A DNA stretch of 64,000 nt from Tenebrio molitor (lineage: Eukaryota; Arthropoda; Insecta; Coleoptera; Tenebrionidae). Under the pieces are notes generated by a model. It was not told the origin of the DNA and searched no databases. It worked only from the letters and a program-made list of their open reading frames with translations. The DNA lies in assembly GCF_963966145.1 (NCBI RefSeq), contig NC_091050.1, forward strand, positions 24,552,001 through 24,616,000. The letters run 5' to 3'. A program made the position numbers and the translations under genes. Every line of letters starts with the position of its first letter. Position 1 is the stretch's first letter. Below are positions 1 to 9,835 of this stretch, in pieces.

Positions 1-225
1 AATGATTTTAAACATTTAAACATTAATATCCCATCCCCTGGTAATAGATACTCTCTTAGATAACACTTCCTTCCAAGTTTGTATTGGTTTAAGATTGGGT
101 TGTAATCTTTGTACACCTCATGTTCGCTCGCAAAGTTTGGATGAGTTTATTTCTGGTATCTTTAACATTACAAATTTACAATTTAGGAAAATGAGTCGGG
201 ACGTAGTGAGACGTAACTTATACTT
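1..225. other. Flank of retrotransposon insertion with a possible TE-coding scrap
   Basis: This is the DNA beyond the 3' end of the retrotransposon fragment that follows. A short + strand frame at about 50-126 reads as a stretch containing GLRLGCNLCTPH. That resembles a motif I associate with repeat-derived polyproteins in invertebrate genomes, but it is only about 25 codons and is broken on both sides. The resemblance is from memory, so the assignment is weak. I see nothing else here. Confidence 0.25.
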
Positions 226-1170
226 AACCCTCCACCACCCGGCGGCACGGCAATTTTGCCGGAGTACATACACTATTACGGATAATACTATCAAGTAATA
301 GTGCAGTGCTTATCAACATAATTACCGGCGTCTCGCCTCCACATTTTGACTTTTTTGTATTTTATGTTCTGTGTTAATGTTAAGGAATTTCCTCACGATA
401 TGACATGAGTATAATAATATACCTTTTTGAATTTCAACCACCAATGTGTTTTCTAAGTCCAAAATTTTTAAATTTTTAAAAAGAGATTCTGGTACTATTC
501 CCGTTGCTGAAATTATAACTGGTACAATCGAAATTTTTTCTAAACACCAAAGATTTCTCATAGCAACGGAGAGTTCTAAATATTTATTAATTTTTGTGTT
601 ATATGTATGTGTTATATTGTGTGAATTTGGAACAGCTATATCTAAAAGATATGCTTGCTTTTGTTGTTTATTTAAAATAATAAGGTCTGGTCTGTTATGC
701 TGAATATGAATGTCAGTTAAAACTGTACGATCAAAATATAATTTGTAATTGTCATTTTCGAAACAACTTTCTGGTTTATAAATATAATGTGGTTGTGTAT
801 CCTTTAATAAGTTGAATTTAACAGCTAAATTCATGTGTATAATTTTTGCGAAAATATCATGACGTTTCTTGTATTCGCTTTGAGCCAAAACGGTGCAAGA
901 AGAAATGTTGTGTTCAATGGTTTCCCCTTCAGTTCCGCAAATCCTACATTTATCATATTAATTTTCATGATTATTTGAAGGTGCTTTAGAGCGTACTTCG
1001 CATACGAATTTCGCATTCTTGCTAGGAATTTCGATTTTTGAAATTTTAAGAATACCACTATAAAATGTTTTATGACTAGAGAACGCTTTCCCTGCCATTT
1101 TTCGCATTAACCGTCTAAAATTGAGTGGAACCTTTCCTTCATTATTTTTTGGGTCCGGTAATTGTATCAC
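226..1170 (-). mobile_element. 3' part of an RLE-type non-LTR retrotransposon (copy 1)
   Basis: This is a 5'-truncated retrotransposon tail on the minus strand. The coding part (322-1170) carries a CCHC zinc knuckle and a restriction-like endonuclease. It is followed by an untranslated tail of about 95 bases ending near 226 in a CCGGGTGG-type sequence. The same coding end and the same tail recur on the + strand at 40.4-40.72 kb, which defines the 3' end of the family independently. No reverse transcriptase domain lies in the window. The element may extend further 5' (above 1170), but I cannot recognise it there. Confidence 0.75.
322..1170 (-). pseudogene. Retrotransposon C-terminal protein: CCHC knuckle plus restriction-like endonuclease, one in-frame stop
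   Basis: The open frame 957-322 begins with a CRICGTEGETIEHNISSC knuckle (C-x2-C-x8-H-x4-C). About 90 residues later comes a PD-(D/E)xK-like core: RPDLIIL, then LLDIAVP, then KINKY. This knuckle-plus-nuclease order is known from R2/R4/NeSL-type non-LTR elements, where the nuclease cuts the target. The 70-codon frame 1170-961 ends in a TAA at 958-960 that is in the same frame as the knuckle. The two parts therefore read as one protein with a single internal stop. The C-terminus ends in EARRR. The copy is dead as it stands because of the stop and the missing 5' half. At 188 codons after the first Met it is the longest open frame in the window. The domain call is from motifs; the clade is not settled. 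Confidence 0.75.
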
Positions 1171-1782
1171 TCTTCAGAAGAACACTTCACAACAACAAGG
1201 TCTTAATGTATTAAAATTATCGAAGCACATTTTTTTTCGTGAGTCTGAGCCATTTCGTCATGAATCGAACAAAAATCAACGACAAGAAAAAAAGACAATT
1301 TTAAGTACAATTTAACGGCAAACACATAAAATGCACAAATTCTCCAACCATATCTTATAATAATAACTCAACAATTAATGTTTCTGCACTTTTTTTATCA
1401 ATTGTTACAGCGGTGTCAACTGGTTGGTCTTACTTTAAATATTTTTCGTGGAACTGGATTGTTTTATACATTTTTTATTGTAACCGTGACAGTCCCTTGT
1501 AATTTGGCATTGTAATACATTAACATTAGCATACGATCATGTTGTGTTCATTGTGTTTGTTACATATTAGTGTCAATTTTTGATACATATTACGGTTGCA
1601 GGAGAAAGTTTGTATTTTTTCTAGTAGAATTTGGAAAACTAACATATTTGAATACATACTAATTTGAGTTAGGAATAGTGGAATACTTCCTAACGAGTGC
1701 GGAAATAACTCAATTTATTGAAATTATACATGCTATTTTTTATTATTACGAGTATTATACCTAAATGTTAACAGAAACACTT
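1171..1782. other. Stretch without recognisable gene
   Basis: AT-rich DNA between the retrotransposon fragment and the tyrosine-recombinase relic. The short open frame at 1121-1315 on the + strand overlaps the antisense of the retrotransposon and has no recognisable motif. I see no TIR pair here. Confidence 0.5.
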
Positions 1783-1995
1783 TCACAATTCGTGAATGAA
1801 ATTCCAGAACAGGTCTTTGTGGAAGTAGAAACTAATAACTTTATTTACGTTAACCTCTTCTTCATTGCCCAATATTTTCTTTCCTACATGAAGTTCATAT
1901 CCAACTGAGCTATAAAGATATCGTTTTGCCACATTTGAAGATATCCATCCACCATGAGCGTTTTGGGATTGTTGATATAATTGATATAATCATCC
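1783..1995 (-). pseudogene. Crypton-like tyrosine recombinase C-terminus (relic)
   Basis: A minus-strand frame of about 70 codons, too short for a length-filtered gene list, reads NAHGGWISSNVAKRY, then YSSVGYELHVGKKI, and ends at a stop at 1783-1785. The pattern HGGWxSSxVAxxYx(x)S followed by a KKI-type tail matches the end of Crypton-type tyrosine recombinases. There the Trp/His and the nucleophilic Tyr lie nine residues apart, and W-to-Tyr is nine here. An in-frame TGA closes the frame upstream, so the R-H part of the active site is absent. Recognition is by eye from one short motif. Confidence 0.35.
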
Positions 1996-2241
1996 CATCC
2001 CCTGGGATTAACAGCTAACGCAGCCGATTCTTCAATATCAAACGATTCACTTCAATCAGACATTTTAATAGAATTTTTTGTTCGACACTGTCAGAATTTG
2101 AGAATTTTCTCCTATGTGAACGGATTTTGATAAATGTCACAACTTGTCAAAATGAAACGTCAAGCTAATTTTAAAGGTTTTAAGCGATTTGGAGCCTTTA
2201 AGGGGCTTGTCGAACAAAAAAACGTTGTATTCAACTCGTTC

Positions 2242-2355
2242 GTGTGTAAATTGGGCCTTTTTTGGCACGCGTGGGCCATTTTAAAACGCGAGTGAAACGA
2301 GTGAAACGAGCGTTTTAAAGGCCCACGAGTGCCAAAAAAGGCCCAATTTACACAC
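2242..2355. repeat. Foldback hairpin, about 48-bp arms
   Basis: The left arm (2242-2289) starts GTGTGTAAATTGGGCC and the right arm (2307-2355) is its near-perfect reverse complement, both containing TTTTTTGGCAC and GTGGGCC. The loop is a short GAGTGAAAC repeat. The 68-codon minus-strand frame across it is an artefact of the hairpin. This is a foldback MITE-like repeat with no coding capacity. Confidence 0.85.
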
Positions 2356-3477
2356 AAACTCGTCAAATAAACTACTACTTATTACGTAAATTCGAGGAAA
2401 AACTTAAATGCCTTCGCAAACTTTGTTTTTTTTTTTATAAACGAAATTGGTTCTCTATATCAGCGAAATTAATTTAGAAATAATTATAGAATATTAAAAA
2501 TATACAAATTTAATTAATTTTTCCACTCCAGTTGAAAAAATCTTGTGTGCAATACGTAAAAAAATACGTTTCCTAATTTATTGCACAAATTCCTCAGTTA
2601 GTGTTTCATTTAACTGCATAAACCTTTTAGACGAGATCACTTCCCATAACATCACACCTGGTGTTATGTTGCAGCACTTGGAAGGTTCTGTTGTTATTGC
2701 CAAAAATTCAATTAATGGTAAGAAAATAAATCTGAACCAGCAAAACAATTCTTTTTCGTTCGAAAACTTATGGTTTTGTGAGTTTTGGCAAAACTGACTT
2801 TTGATTCATTGCCAAGAGTGGTTGGTTTAGATATTCATACTCGTATATTCTTCTTTCTACTGTTCTAAGGCTTACTGAAGTCTTACTGCAGAAATTAGTA
2901 ATCCACGGCAAAATACTTCTGCATTCTATTTCGCTAATTGCGGTTTTAATTTACCATTTCCACAAAACAAATAACTATTGCTAAGGCCAATTAGTTGTAC
3001 ATTATGTACGTGCATTAAATGAAGTTTTTATTTAGTTATTTGCCAGTTTATGCATTTAAAATATGATATGACAATAACGATGTCCAGCAAGTGGGTTTCT
3101 AAAAATATTCTCTTTTTTCCCCGTAATTTTTGCTCTTTTAATCTCAACTCAAGTCAGATCACGACTTTAATTTACTTTTCTGGTGATTCCAGAAAATGCC
3201 TTGTTTATTGCGCAGTACTAGATGAAGGGTTGTCGTGTTGCAAAACTGTTATATTTTCTGCGACGCCGTGAACTGTAGTTTTCGAACAGTTCCAGAAACT
3301 CTATTGCTGTATATCATTCTGTACTACTACGGATTGATTTCACAAAATAATTGCATCTGGTCCAGATTTTGTTAAAAATTAACGAGTAAATCTTTTTCCT
3401 CAGACTTTTAGGTTGCTTAATTCGATTAGATTGCGACAACAAATTTTCCTGACAGAGAATAGCAGTCTTTCCCATGG
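2356..3477. other. Stretch without recognisable gene
   Basis: AT-rich DNA with two short open frames (2543-2797 and 3050-3271 on the + strand) of mixed composition and no motif I recognise. No TIR pair was noticed. Confidence 0.4.
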
Positions 3478-3592
3478 CACTTCTTCTATCTCAGTAGATG
3501 ACTCGGTAATCATCTTCTACACTTTCTCAAATAGCGGCTATATTTTCTTCAATTGCAGCAGAAATGGCCTTTTTCGGCCTCCGTCTAATTGA
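3478..3592 (-). pseudogene. Possible mariner-like transposase scrap
   Basis: The minus strand reads RRPKKAISAAIEENIAAI, a stop, then ESVEDD. This resembles the linker after the N-terminal helix-turn-helix in many mariner-like transposases, where a GRP motif is followed by ENIAAVRESVEEDP. The frame is broken immediately downstream. It is only about 25 residues, so it could be chance. Confidence 0.25.
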
Positions 3593-3636
3593 TCTTCCAT
3601 TCGTCTAAATACTCTAAATCGTCTGGAAAATAGCAT

Positions 3637-3741
3637 TTTTTGCTTATCGTAATGAAAATGGCACTTTTTTACACGCAAAATCGTAGTGAAAGTCGCACTT
3701 TTTCCCACGGAAAATCGTAGTGAAAGTAGTACTTTTTTGCA
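3637..3741 (+). repeat. Short tandem repeat, three units of about 36 bp
   Basis: Three successive units share the core AAAATCGTAGTGAAAGT followed by a CACTTTTTT-type tail. Units begin near 3637, 3673 and 3707, and the first is the most diverged (ATCGTAATGAAAATGGCAC). There is no coding frame across it. Confidence 0.7.
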
Positions 3742-4144
3742 TCATTTTATTCCATTTTCTTGGAGATGATTGTCAAAGCATACCATTTTTTTTTGTAATT
3801 TTTCATAAATCCTTTTGGATCAAATTTCTCAACCTACAACACGTTATGAAGGTCTCTTTTTTTCACTTATTTGCTTGATTAACTCAAGGTACGCCCTCAT
3901 TAATCAATCTGTGTATAGCAGTAGAGGCCGAGGGGGGATCAAGCGATGGGTTAGGAATAACAGAAAGGACGACGACGGTTTTGAATATTTGAGGAATTGG
4001 TTAACTTTTGTCGTGACAGTCGCGTATTGGATCCTTTATGTTGCCAATGAAAAAAATAAATAAATTCCCTATCCGGTAATATTTTAACAAAAATTATTAT
4101 ATTTTGCTTTAAATAAATTGTCGACCGAAAAAGTGTTGTGTATT

Positions 4145-4240
4145 ACACGGCTAGAAAATGTTTTGCAAGTGCTCGCACTGTGACGCCTCTGCTTCACAAA
4201 CCGTGCTTGTACTTGCAAAATGGCATTTTCTAGCCTTGTG
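4145..4240. repeat. Foldback hairpin
   Basis: The left arm CACGGCTAGAAAATG (followed by TTTTGCAAGT) pairs with the right arm ending CATTTTCTAGCCTTGTG, with ACTTGCAAAA inside. The loop is about 30 bases. This is a small foldback element or its remnant. Confidence 0.6.
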
Positions 4241-4615
4241 ATTCTAACTATTGTTTGCCGCGCATCAGTTTTTTAGTTGAGTTTCCGGATTCGTCTTCTT
4301 GCAGTCTATTTGAAAAAGGTAGATACAAAATAAATTTGTAATTTCTTCAATGATGTCTTTTGCTATGTAGTTCGTGCGGTTACCTAAAATTTTTTATGTC
4401 AACCTCTGCCAAAGAGTGTCTTTTGTCCCCGCCTGTTTTAAGCCTCGATTGCGCCTCGGCCAGAAAACTCAGATGTACACTTCTATTAAAAAAAAAGCGT
4501 ACAAGTAGTGAGCACAATTTTGGCTAAATTGTTATATTGTAAACCTATCTTTTAATTGTTGTTACTTAGAAACCTGTAACAAAACCCGTGCTGATGGCTG
4601 GATTTTATCGATGTA

Positions 4616-5009
4616 CAGTTAATTTCAAAATTATAGAGTACACCTCAAAAATCAAGAAGTCGATTGATTACAATTTTTTCCACATGTAAAGATGCCTTTT
4701 TGAAATTTGAGCGTCATATTTTTTTACATAGGTTAGGTAAGTTTGACAACATAAAATGTCGCTGATGTTTTAGAACACCATAATATTGTCTGTTTTATCC
4801 TCTGCACGGTGCTCTTCGCGATGTTATAATGCTGGGCTACCCTCTGGATCGACCACCCTTCTTCTAATTTGGAAAGAATGAGCACTTTCACGTTTTTGGT
4901 TAGATTTAGCATTCTGTTTGTCAAAATTGACATTGATTATTGACAAAAAATGTAAGTGCAATTCACACTGTAGAAAATTAGGTGTACTCTATAATTTTGA
5001 AATTAACTG
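4616..5009 (-). mobile_element. Tc1-like element, internally deleted, perfect 30-bp TIRs and TA duplication
   Basis: The ends are exact inverted copies over 30 bp (4616-4645 and 4980-5009), beginning CAGTTAATTTCAAAATTATA. They are flanked by TA at 4614-4615 and TA at 5010-5011, the classic Tc1/mariner signature. At 394 bp the element is far shorter than an autonomous Tc1 (about 1.3-1.7 kb), and it keeps only the start of its transposase. Perfect TIR identity suggests a fairly recent insertion. Confidence 0.9.
4733..4933 (-). pseudogene. Tc1-like transposase N-terminal helix-turn-helix, truncated
   Basis: The 66-codon frame starts MSILTNRMLNLTKNV and contains LILSKLEEGWSIQRVAQHY followed by NIAKSTVQRIKQ. 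This is the paired-like helix-turn-helix that binds the TIR in Tc1-family transposases. After IKQ the sequence leaves the family (ILWCSKTSATFYVVKLT), and the whole DDE catalytic domain is missing. It lies inside the perfect TIRs of its element. It could at most encode a DNA-binding fragment; expression is not shown. Confidence 0.8.
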
Positions 5010-5469
5010 TATGTATCGAGATTTTAATGTGTGTAAAAGTTTTGCCTTATTTATTAGGCAAACACAAACACAACTCAAACTTTTATTCATAAATTTATAG
5101 AAAAAGGCAACTCTCAACAATCTTAACAATTTAAAAATGTATGAAATTTATTAAAAGCAATTTTCACACATGTATGACATACATACATACAAAATGTCAG
5201 TAATACGTTTTCTTGGAAACGATTAATTCATTTTATCCCTATTTACAGTAGCCCTCAATACGTGTACGCTTTTTTTTTTTTTTGAATAGAAGTGTACTTT
5301 TTGGCCTTGGTACACAAATAACTATTTTATCACCACCCTCAAGGATTTGAATCCATTGAAAGAAATGAATGCAAGCAAACAAAACAGTGACGAAGTTGAT
5401 TGTTTGGCAGAGTGGTATTTTGGTCCGATTCGGTCTTTATTTTTTTTTTTTGTACATTATGTGTGTTTA

Positions 5470-5931
5470 TACGGGGTGTTTCAAAATTGACGAATTCCGA
5501 ATTCAGAGCGTGGTAGGGAAGGACCCAGTGGAGCTCGTAAAGACTTAGAAAAAAAAATCGCTCTTCCTGAAGAAGATATAAGCACTTTAATTTTGTTCAA
5601 TTCATAGCAGCCTGCATATCCACAGTAACAAAATACTATTCTAGCCACGTTGCCGTTCCTTTTTTAAGAAAAATTACAAAAAATTAAGATTTTTTACTCT
5701 AAAGTAAAGCTATTCTTCAAAAAATTGTTTTACGTTATTATTTTCCACAATCATCTACACCATAAATAACATAAACACTGAACTTTTCAGCCTGTATTTG
5801 AAGAAAACGCAGTTCAAAGAGTGCACCAATGTATCTTTGTGGGCGGACTCCCGATTTCTTTTAATTTCTATATTTGGACTACTGAAATGATCCCCTACAA
5901 CGCTCTGAATTCGCGAATGACACATCCTGTA
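5470..5931. mobile_element. MITE with imperfect TIRs of about 45 bp
   Basis: The left end TACGGGGTGTTTC, then GAATTCAGAGCGTGGTAGGG, is matched in inverse by the right end, where CCCCTACAACGCTCTGAATTC is followed by CACATCCTGTA. Length is about 462 bp and the termini end in TA. The internal minus-strand frame (5755-5937) runs through the TIR and is not a gene. Confidence 0.75.
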
Positions 5932-6057
5932 TTTCATTCCCTGTAAAAATAACTTGACTGTTTTACCTCTTGTACCGGTTAACGGAAAATAATATTTTTT
6001 TTTAGCTTAACAGTGAAGACACAAATATAAAGAGCTTTTCTCAACATATGTGGTTAA

Positions 6058-6725
6058 ATTTCTTTTTTTCACTACTAGTCTGAGAAGCCGTCATTATTTA
6101 CTCCTGAACCGTACCCAGAAGTAGAATTTCACTCCTACTGGTTAATAATATTTCATTGTTAACCCAGGGTTAATAATGAATAACTGTCACCTAGCAACGA
6201 AAGATTGTCGCTTATTTCGTTGGTTAACGTAGACGATTTTCATAGCAACCGTTTAGAAATGACAACTCGGATTCGTCGCATCCGACAAAATAATTTAATT
6301 AATAATTATTATGAGAAAGGGTTTTAACGTAAAGTCCATTCAAAAATCAAAAACCCACCAACGTCGCATTTTCCTCGATAAATGCTATCGGCAACGCTGT
6401 TTAGTGTAAAATTTGGTAAGAATTGTAATTTTGAGGTTAAGTGTTTATTAAATGTCTTGTTTTTCTGGGCATGTTTAAGTAAAAATAATAAGATTCATTA
6501 AATAAATGAAACGTGCTGCTAATAAAACAATGGAATTGGAACAATTGAATGGAATTCAAAGCAATTGAATTTTATTTTGAATCAAATAAATGTCATAATT
6601 TATAGTTACCAACATAGTATGAAAAAATATCTACCTAGGGTTTTTTAAATTTTACCAACCTAAAGCAACAGGTGATGGTTTTTTGATTTTTGAATGGACT
6701 TTATCTAGTAGTGAAAAAAATTGTA
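6058..6725. repeat. Outer inverted pair enclosing a MITE
   Basis: TTTTTTTCACTACTAG at 6064-6080 is inverted at about 6704-6720. The pair encloses the MITE at 6330-6702, whose right end touches the right outer arm. This may be an older TIR element into which the inner MITE inserted near its end, or an extended terminus. The arms are short and T-rich, so confidence is limited. Confidence 0.35.
6330..6702. mobile_element. MITE, 24-bp TIRs, 373 bp
   Basis: Left TAAAGTCCATTCAAAAATCA and the right inverse copy ending in TGAATGGACTTTA agree over about 24 bp. The terminal TA is consistent with a Tc1/mariner-type target. There is no coding frame inside. Confidence 0.8.
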
Positions 6726-6838
6726 TATAAACCACGGTAGAGAAGTCCCTTATAGCCTTCACGCCTTACATCCCTCGGCGCGCTTCTTGGCGCTCTGGCT
6801 ATAATCATGAACTTCTCCACCTTGATGTATAATATACT
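6723..6838. repeat. Foldback hairpin
   Basis: Arms of about 35 bp: GAGAAGT...TTATAGCC on the left pairs with GGCTATAA...ACTTCTC on the right, flanked outside by TATA-rich ends. The loop holds CTCGGCGCGCTTCTTGGCGC. It has MITE-like form, with divergence between the arms. Confidence 0.55.
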
Positions 6839-6856
6839 ATTATCACACGCGAATAT

Positions 6857-7106
6857 GTACTATTCCGGACACGGAATCTTGGCCACAACTGACATTTAAC
6901 TGACAAATATGTGTGAACTGGCCTTTATTGAATATAACCCAACTTTTGACTCGATAATGCCATTTCCCTGCTTTTTGATGTCATAATAAAAACTTCAAAG
7001 TGATTTTTAATAATTGTCATTTATTAATGACACTAATGATTGGTTTACATCATTTTTTTTTAGAAATGTCAAAAAAATGTCCAAGATTCCATGTCCGGAA
7101 TAGTAC
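6857..7106. mobile_element. MITE, 26-bp TIRs, 250 bp
   Basis: The left terminus GTACTATTCCGGACACGGAA and the inverse right copy (CATGTCCGGAATAGTAC) differ at one position over 26 bp. Its layout and size resemble the element at 17306-17481, but the terminal sequences differ. Confidence 0.85.
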
Positions 7107-8089
7107 GTTCTCGATTTGTATTCTTTATTCACTTGAAATCCGACTTTAATTAAAAATAAAATTAACAAATCATTGGGGTACTACAGTATCATTGACAGTT
7201 GATGTTTTATGACAAAAACTTTCATAAAATCTATGTTGAATTATTGTGTCAGTACCGCATGCCAATATGATGTTAATTAATAGTAGGAGTGCATTGGATT
7301 ATAGCTATTTTAGAGGGCCTTATTACGATTGAATACTAATTACCCGTCAGGCATTGCGAGCAAATTCACCTGATATTCACTGACAAGATGAATAAGATTA
7401 CATATTTCATTGTGACCGCTGTTGCCCAAACAGCAATAATACTACATAATGAACATTGACCCAGAATGTTCAGGTTTGTATAGTTTTGACGTGCGATACA
7501 GGAAATGGAAAACGGACAGAGTAACAAGAATAATATCCGAAATCGATCATGGGAAACTTGAAAGCAATAAAGCGAACCATTTTTAATCATGTTCAAAAGT
7601 GACACATAGAACGGATATAAACTAAAATGCAACCTACAAAACACATCTGAATTGCTGGTTGTGTGTAAAATTTATAACCCCGATAGTAATATCTTAATCG
7701 TAAGGGTCTGTGAAAATCATTTCAGTGGCGGCTCGTGTGAATTTTAAATGGGGACAAATTTAGCTACTTGGGCGTATGACGCTGAAAAGTAGCTAAATGA
7801 AAATGTCTGCGGACTTTTTGTATTTGGTAAATGTATTATCTACGGGGAACGTCTTAAATACAGTGCTAAGGAGACAGTTAAAATAAAACACTTTTCTACT
7901 ACCCCACATCAAGGAAAATTTACCATAAACGTTGTATCCAATAAAATATACATTACGTTCTCGTGTTTTACAAGTGCCAGTTTTTTTTATTTGTTAATTC
8001 GCGATGGCTCGTCCTGGTGTCGTTGTACCTAAATCATTTTGTATTCGTAAAATAATATTACATTTTTGAGAGGCTATTTTTATAATAAG
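7107..8089. other. Stretch without recognisable gene
   Basis: No supported gene. A small hairpin with a 12-bp stem (ATTTAGCTACTT and its inverse) lies at about 7755-7800. The open frame at 7366-7644 on the minus strand has no recognisable domain. Confidence 0.4.
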
Positions 8090-8150
8090 TACAGTAGAAC
8101 TCCAATTATCCGAATCAATTGGGACCCTATTTGGATAATTGGAGAAATCA
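8090..8150 (+). mobile_element. Solo terminus of a pogo/Tigger-like transposon
   Basis: The sequence TACAGTAGAACTCCAATTAT followed by CCGAAT, then TTGGGACCC and TTTGGATAATTGGAG, has the layout of pogo/Tigger termini. These begin CAGT(A/C)GAAC-CTC and carry an inverted subterminal copy of the TTATCCGAA block. The 12-bp stem CTCCAATTATCC is perfect. I found no matching right end or transposase, so this is a solo end. Confidence 0.5.
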
Positions 8151-8250
8151 CGAAAAAAGGTAATTTCTTAAGAAAAAAGCTCATTTGAGTAATGTAATAA
8201 TGTATTGCATAGATTAAATACTTTACACCTAAAACAATGTTGTTTACATG

Positions 8251-8382
8251 GTATGTAATGTAGTACCGTGCGATCGAAAAAAAATCAGAGTAGGCGAAAA
8301 TGATGGTTTGAACCAATCAAAGCATCAGAATAGCACAATCCAGGTAACTCGATTTTTTTTTTATTCGATCGCACATTACATA
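8251..8382. mobile_element. Small foldback element, first in a chain of three
   Basis: The outer arms GTATGTAATG/CATTACATAC and inner arms GTGCGATCGAA with an A-run and its inverse make a hairpin of about 130 bp. Its right end runs directly into the TA at 8381-8382 that starts the next TIR element. Confidence 0.6.
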
Positions 8383-8984
8383 CAGTGAGTTTTTTTTAAG
8401 ACTGGCCATAGGGTTTCACATGCTAATTTTTCAACCACCTGTTAAAATTTATTTTTGTGAAAATCACAAAGTCTAGCACTGTTTTTAGATTAAACAATAA
8501 TATTATCTAGACATTTACTTCATTTTGTGATACCTAAATGATTGTAATAGACAATTTACAAGCAAAATGTTATTTGCAAAAATCCAAGAAATAGTCTGAA
8601 CATTACTTTAATAACCATAGATTGATTATTTATGTTATAACAAGGTTCTTTACTTAAATAGAAATTCAATGAAATGTTCAAAATAGCCTCATAATGCAGT
8701 TAAGCAATTACACAATTAATTACATATCAAAATTACAAAAATGTCAGGTGAAATTTTAGCCTACTAAAAATTTAAAATTGAAACAAATGGAATTCAAAAA
8801 ACGTCTTTTTGCTAGCTTATTCCTTGCTTCTGGTTATTAAATTGAAACTGTTTTAATACATTATCATATCCCACAACCTAACTACAAAACTGGGTTCAAT
8901 ATTTTCATGAGGACAAAAGTTAACAGGGAGTTGAAAAATTAGCATGTAAAACCCTATGGCCAGTCTTAAAAAAAATTCACTGTA
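8381..8984. mobile_element. MITE, about 55-bp TIRs, TA ends, 604 bp
   Basis: Left TACAGTGAGTTTTTTTTAAG and ACTGGCCATAGGGTTT are matched in inverse by the right end, which finishes AATTCACTGTA. The arms agree at over 90% across about 55 bp and continue through GCTAATTTTTCAAC. The TA at both ends fits a Tc1/mariner-mobilised element. The interior is AT-rich and has no frame. Confidence 0.9.
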
Positions 8985-9274
8985 TAGTCTTTCTAACTAA
9001 GGTTGAGCCAGCATAAAAATAAACTGCGTACCCTCATTACCGCAAGTGCCATCATCCTCTTAGCTTTTAAATGAAGATGGATTTATACCGAAAACAAGCC
9101 TGGCCTGTTGCGCCCGGTGTACCTTGCAACGATCGAGAAAGAGCAAGAAAAATATCTGTCATTTAAACCATGAATTCATCTTCGTTGTAAAGCTAAGAGG
9201 AGGTGGCACTTGCGGTAATGAGGGTACGCAGTTTATTTTTTATTGCTGGTTCAACCTGAATTAGAAAGACTATA
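8983..9274. mobile_element. Foldback element with about 95-bp arms, abutting the preceding MITE
   Basis: Left TATAGTCTTTCTAA continues into TGCGTACCCTCATTACCGCA. The right arm is the inverse and ends GACTATA. A block of about 32 bp is perfect and the rest is lightly diverged. The loop (about 9083-9170) is GC-richer (GCCTGGCCTGTTGCGCCCGG). The left TA coincides with the right TA of the preceding element. Confidence 0.85.
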
Positions 9275-9275
9275 C

Positions 9276-9690
9276 CATGCCGGTGATAGAGATAGAGTTA
9301 TCAGGTGTTTTGGTAACTGAGTGATAGCAAGTTTGGGCAACCTGGGCTATGAAATCAGTACCAACAATGTTTAAAAACAAGTTCGGGTGGGACATCTTTG
9401 GCTGGGTCGTTGATTGGGCGCATCCTGTCGGGATGGCCGGTGGTGGCAACCAAATGCACAGATCATACGTTTGCTTGGTAAAAGGTTGTGAGGTTATCCC
9501 GTTTCTCGAGTACTGAGGGGACATTAGTAACATGTGGAAGTGAATTGTAGGCTCACACCGCTGGTATTGGCGGTCTTCTTCTGCGGAGACTGCGGGCGGG
9601 CTGTGCATCCCAAACTGCACACTGGGGCTGTGACAGGTGCTACTCTCGTCATGATCGAGTTAAGAGGGAAGAAAGCCCCTGGTGAGTCAC
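9276..9690. other. GC-rich block, probable unclassified repeat
   Basis: This stretch is much richer in G and C than its neighbours. It has a 116-codon minus-strand frame (9270-9620) with no domain I recognise, and the + strand is equally unremarkable. The frame runs into the adjacent foldback arm, which argues against a gene. It may be a piece of a SINE, LINE or larger transposon; I could not match it. Confidence 0.3.
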
Positions 9691-9835
9691 TGTATATCCT
9701 TGATTTGTGACAGATGTGTCAGGTGTTATCGTTTACATGTTTGTACCGTCCCAATTGAGCTTACCCGAGACCAAACCTGTGCTTTGCCGTTTGAATGACT
9801 GCCTAATTTTAGATAAGGCCCTTGGGCAAAAACCA

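Larger units (their letters stand above)
4458..5306. mobile_element. Non-autonomous TIR element hosting a Tc1-like insertion
   Basis: The left arm (about 4458-4515) and right arm (about 5253-5306) are inverted copies. Both contain GTACACTTCTATT, an A-run and GCGTAC, and outside that a GGCCA-AAA block. The exact outer boundary and target duplication are unclear because the arms are only about 85% alike. The Tc1-like element at 4616-5009 lies wholly between the arms, so it inserted later into this element. Confidence 0.55.

Noticed and set aside
5338..5360. tRNA-like T arm on the minus strand (GGATTCAAATCC)
   Set aside because: There is no matching acceptor stem, D arm or anticodon arm at the required distances.
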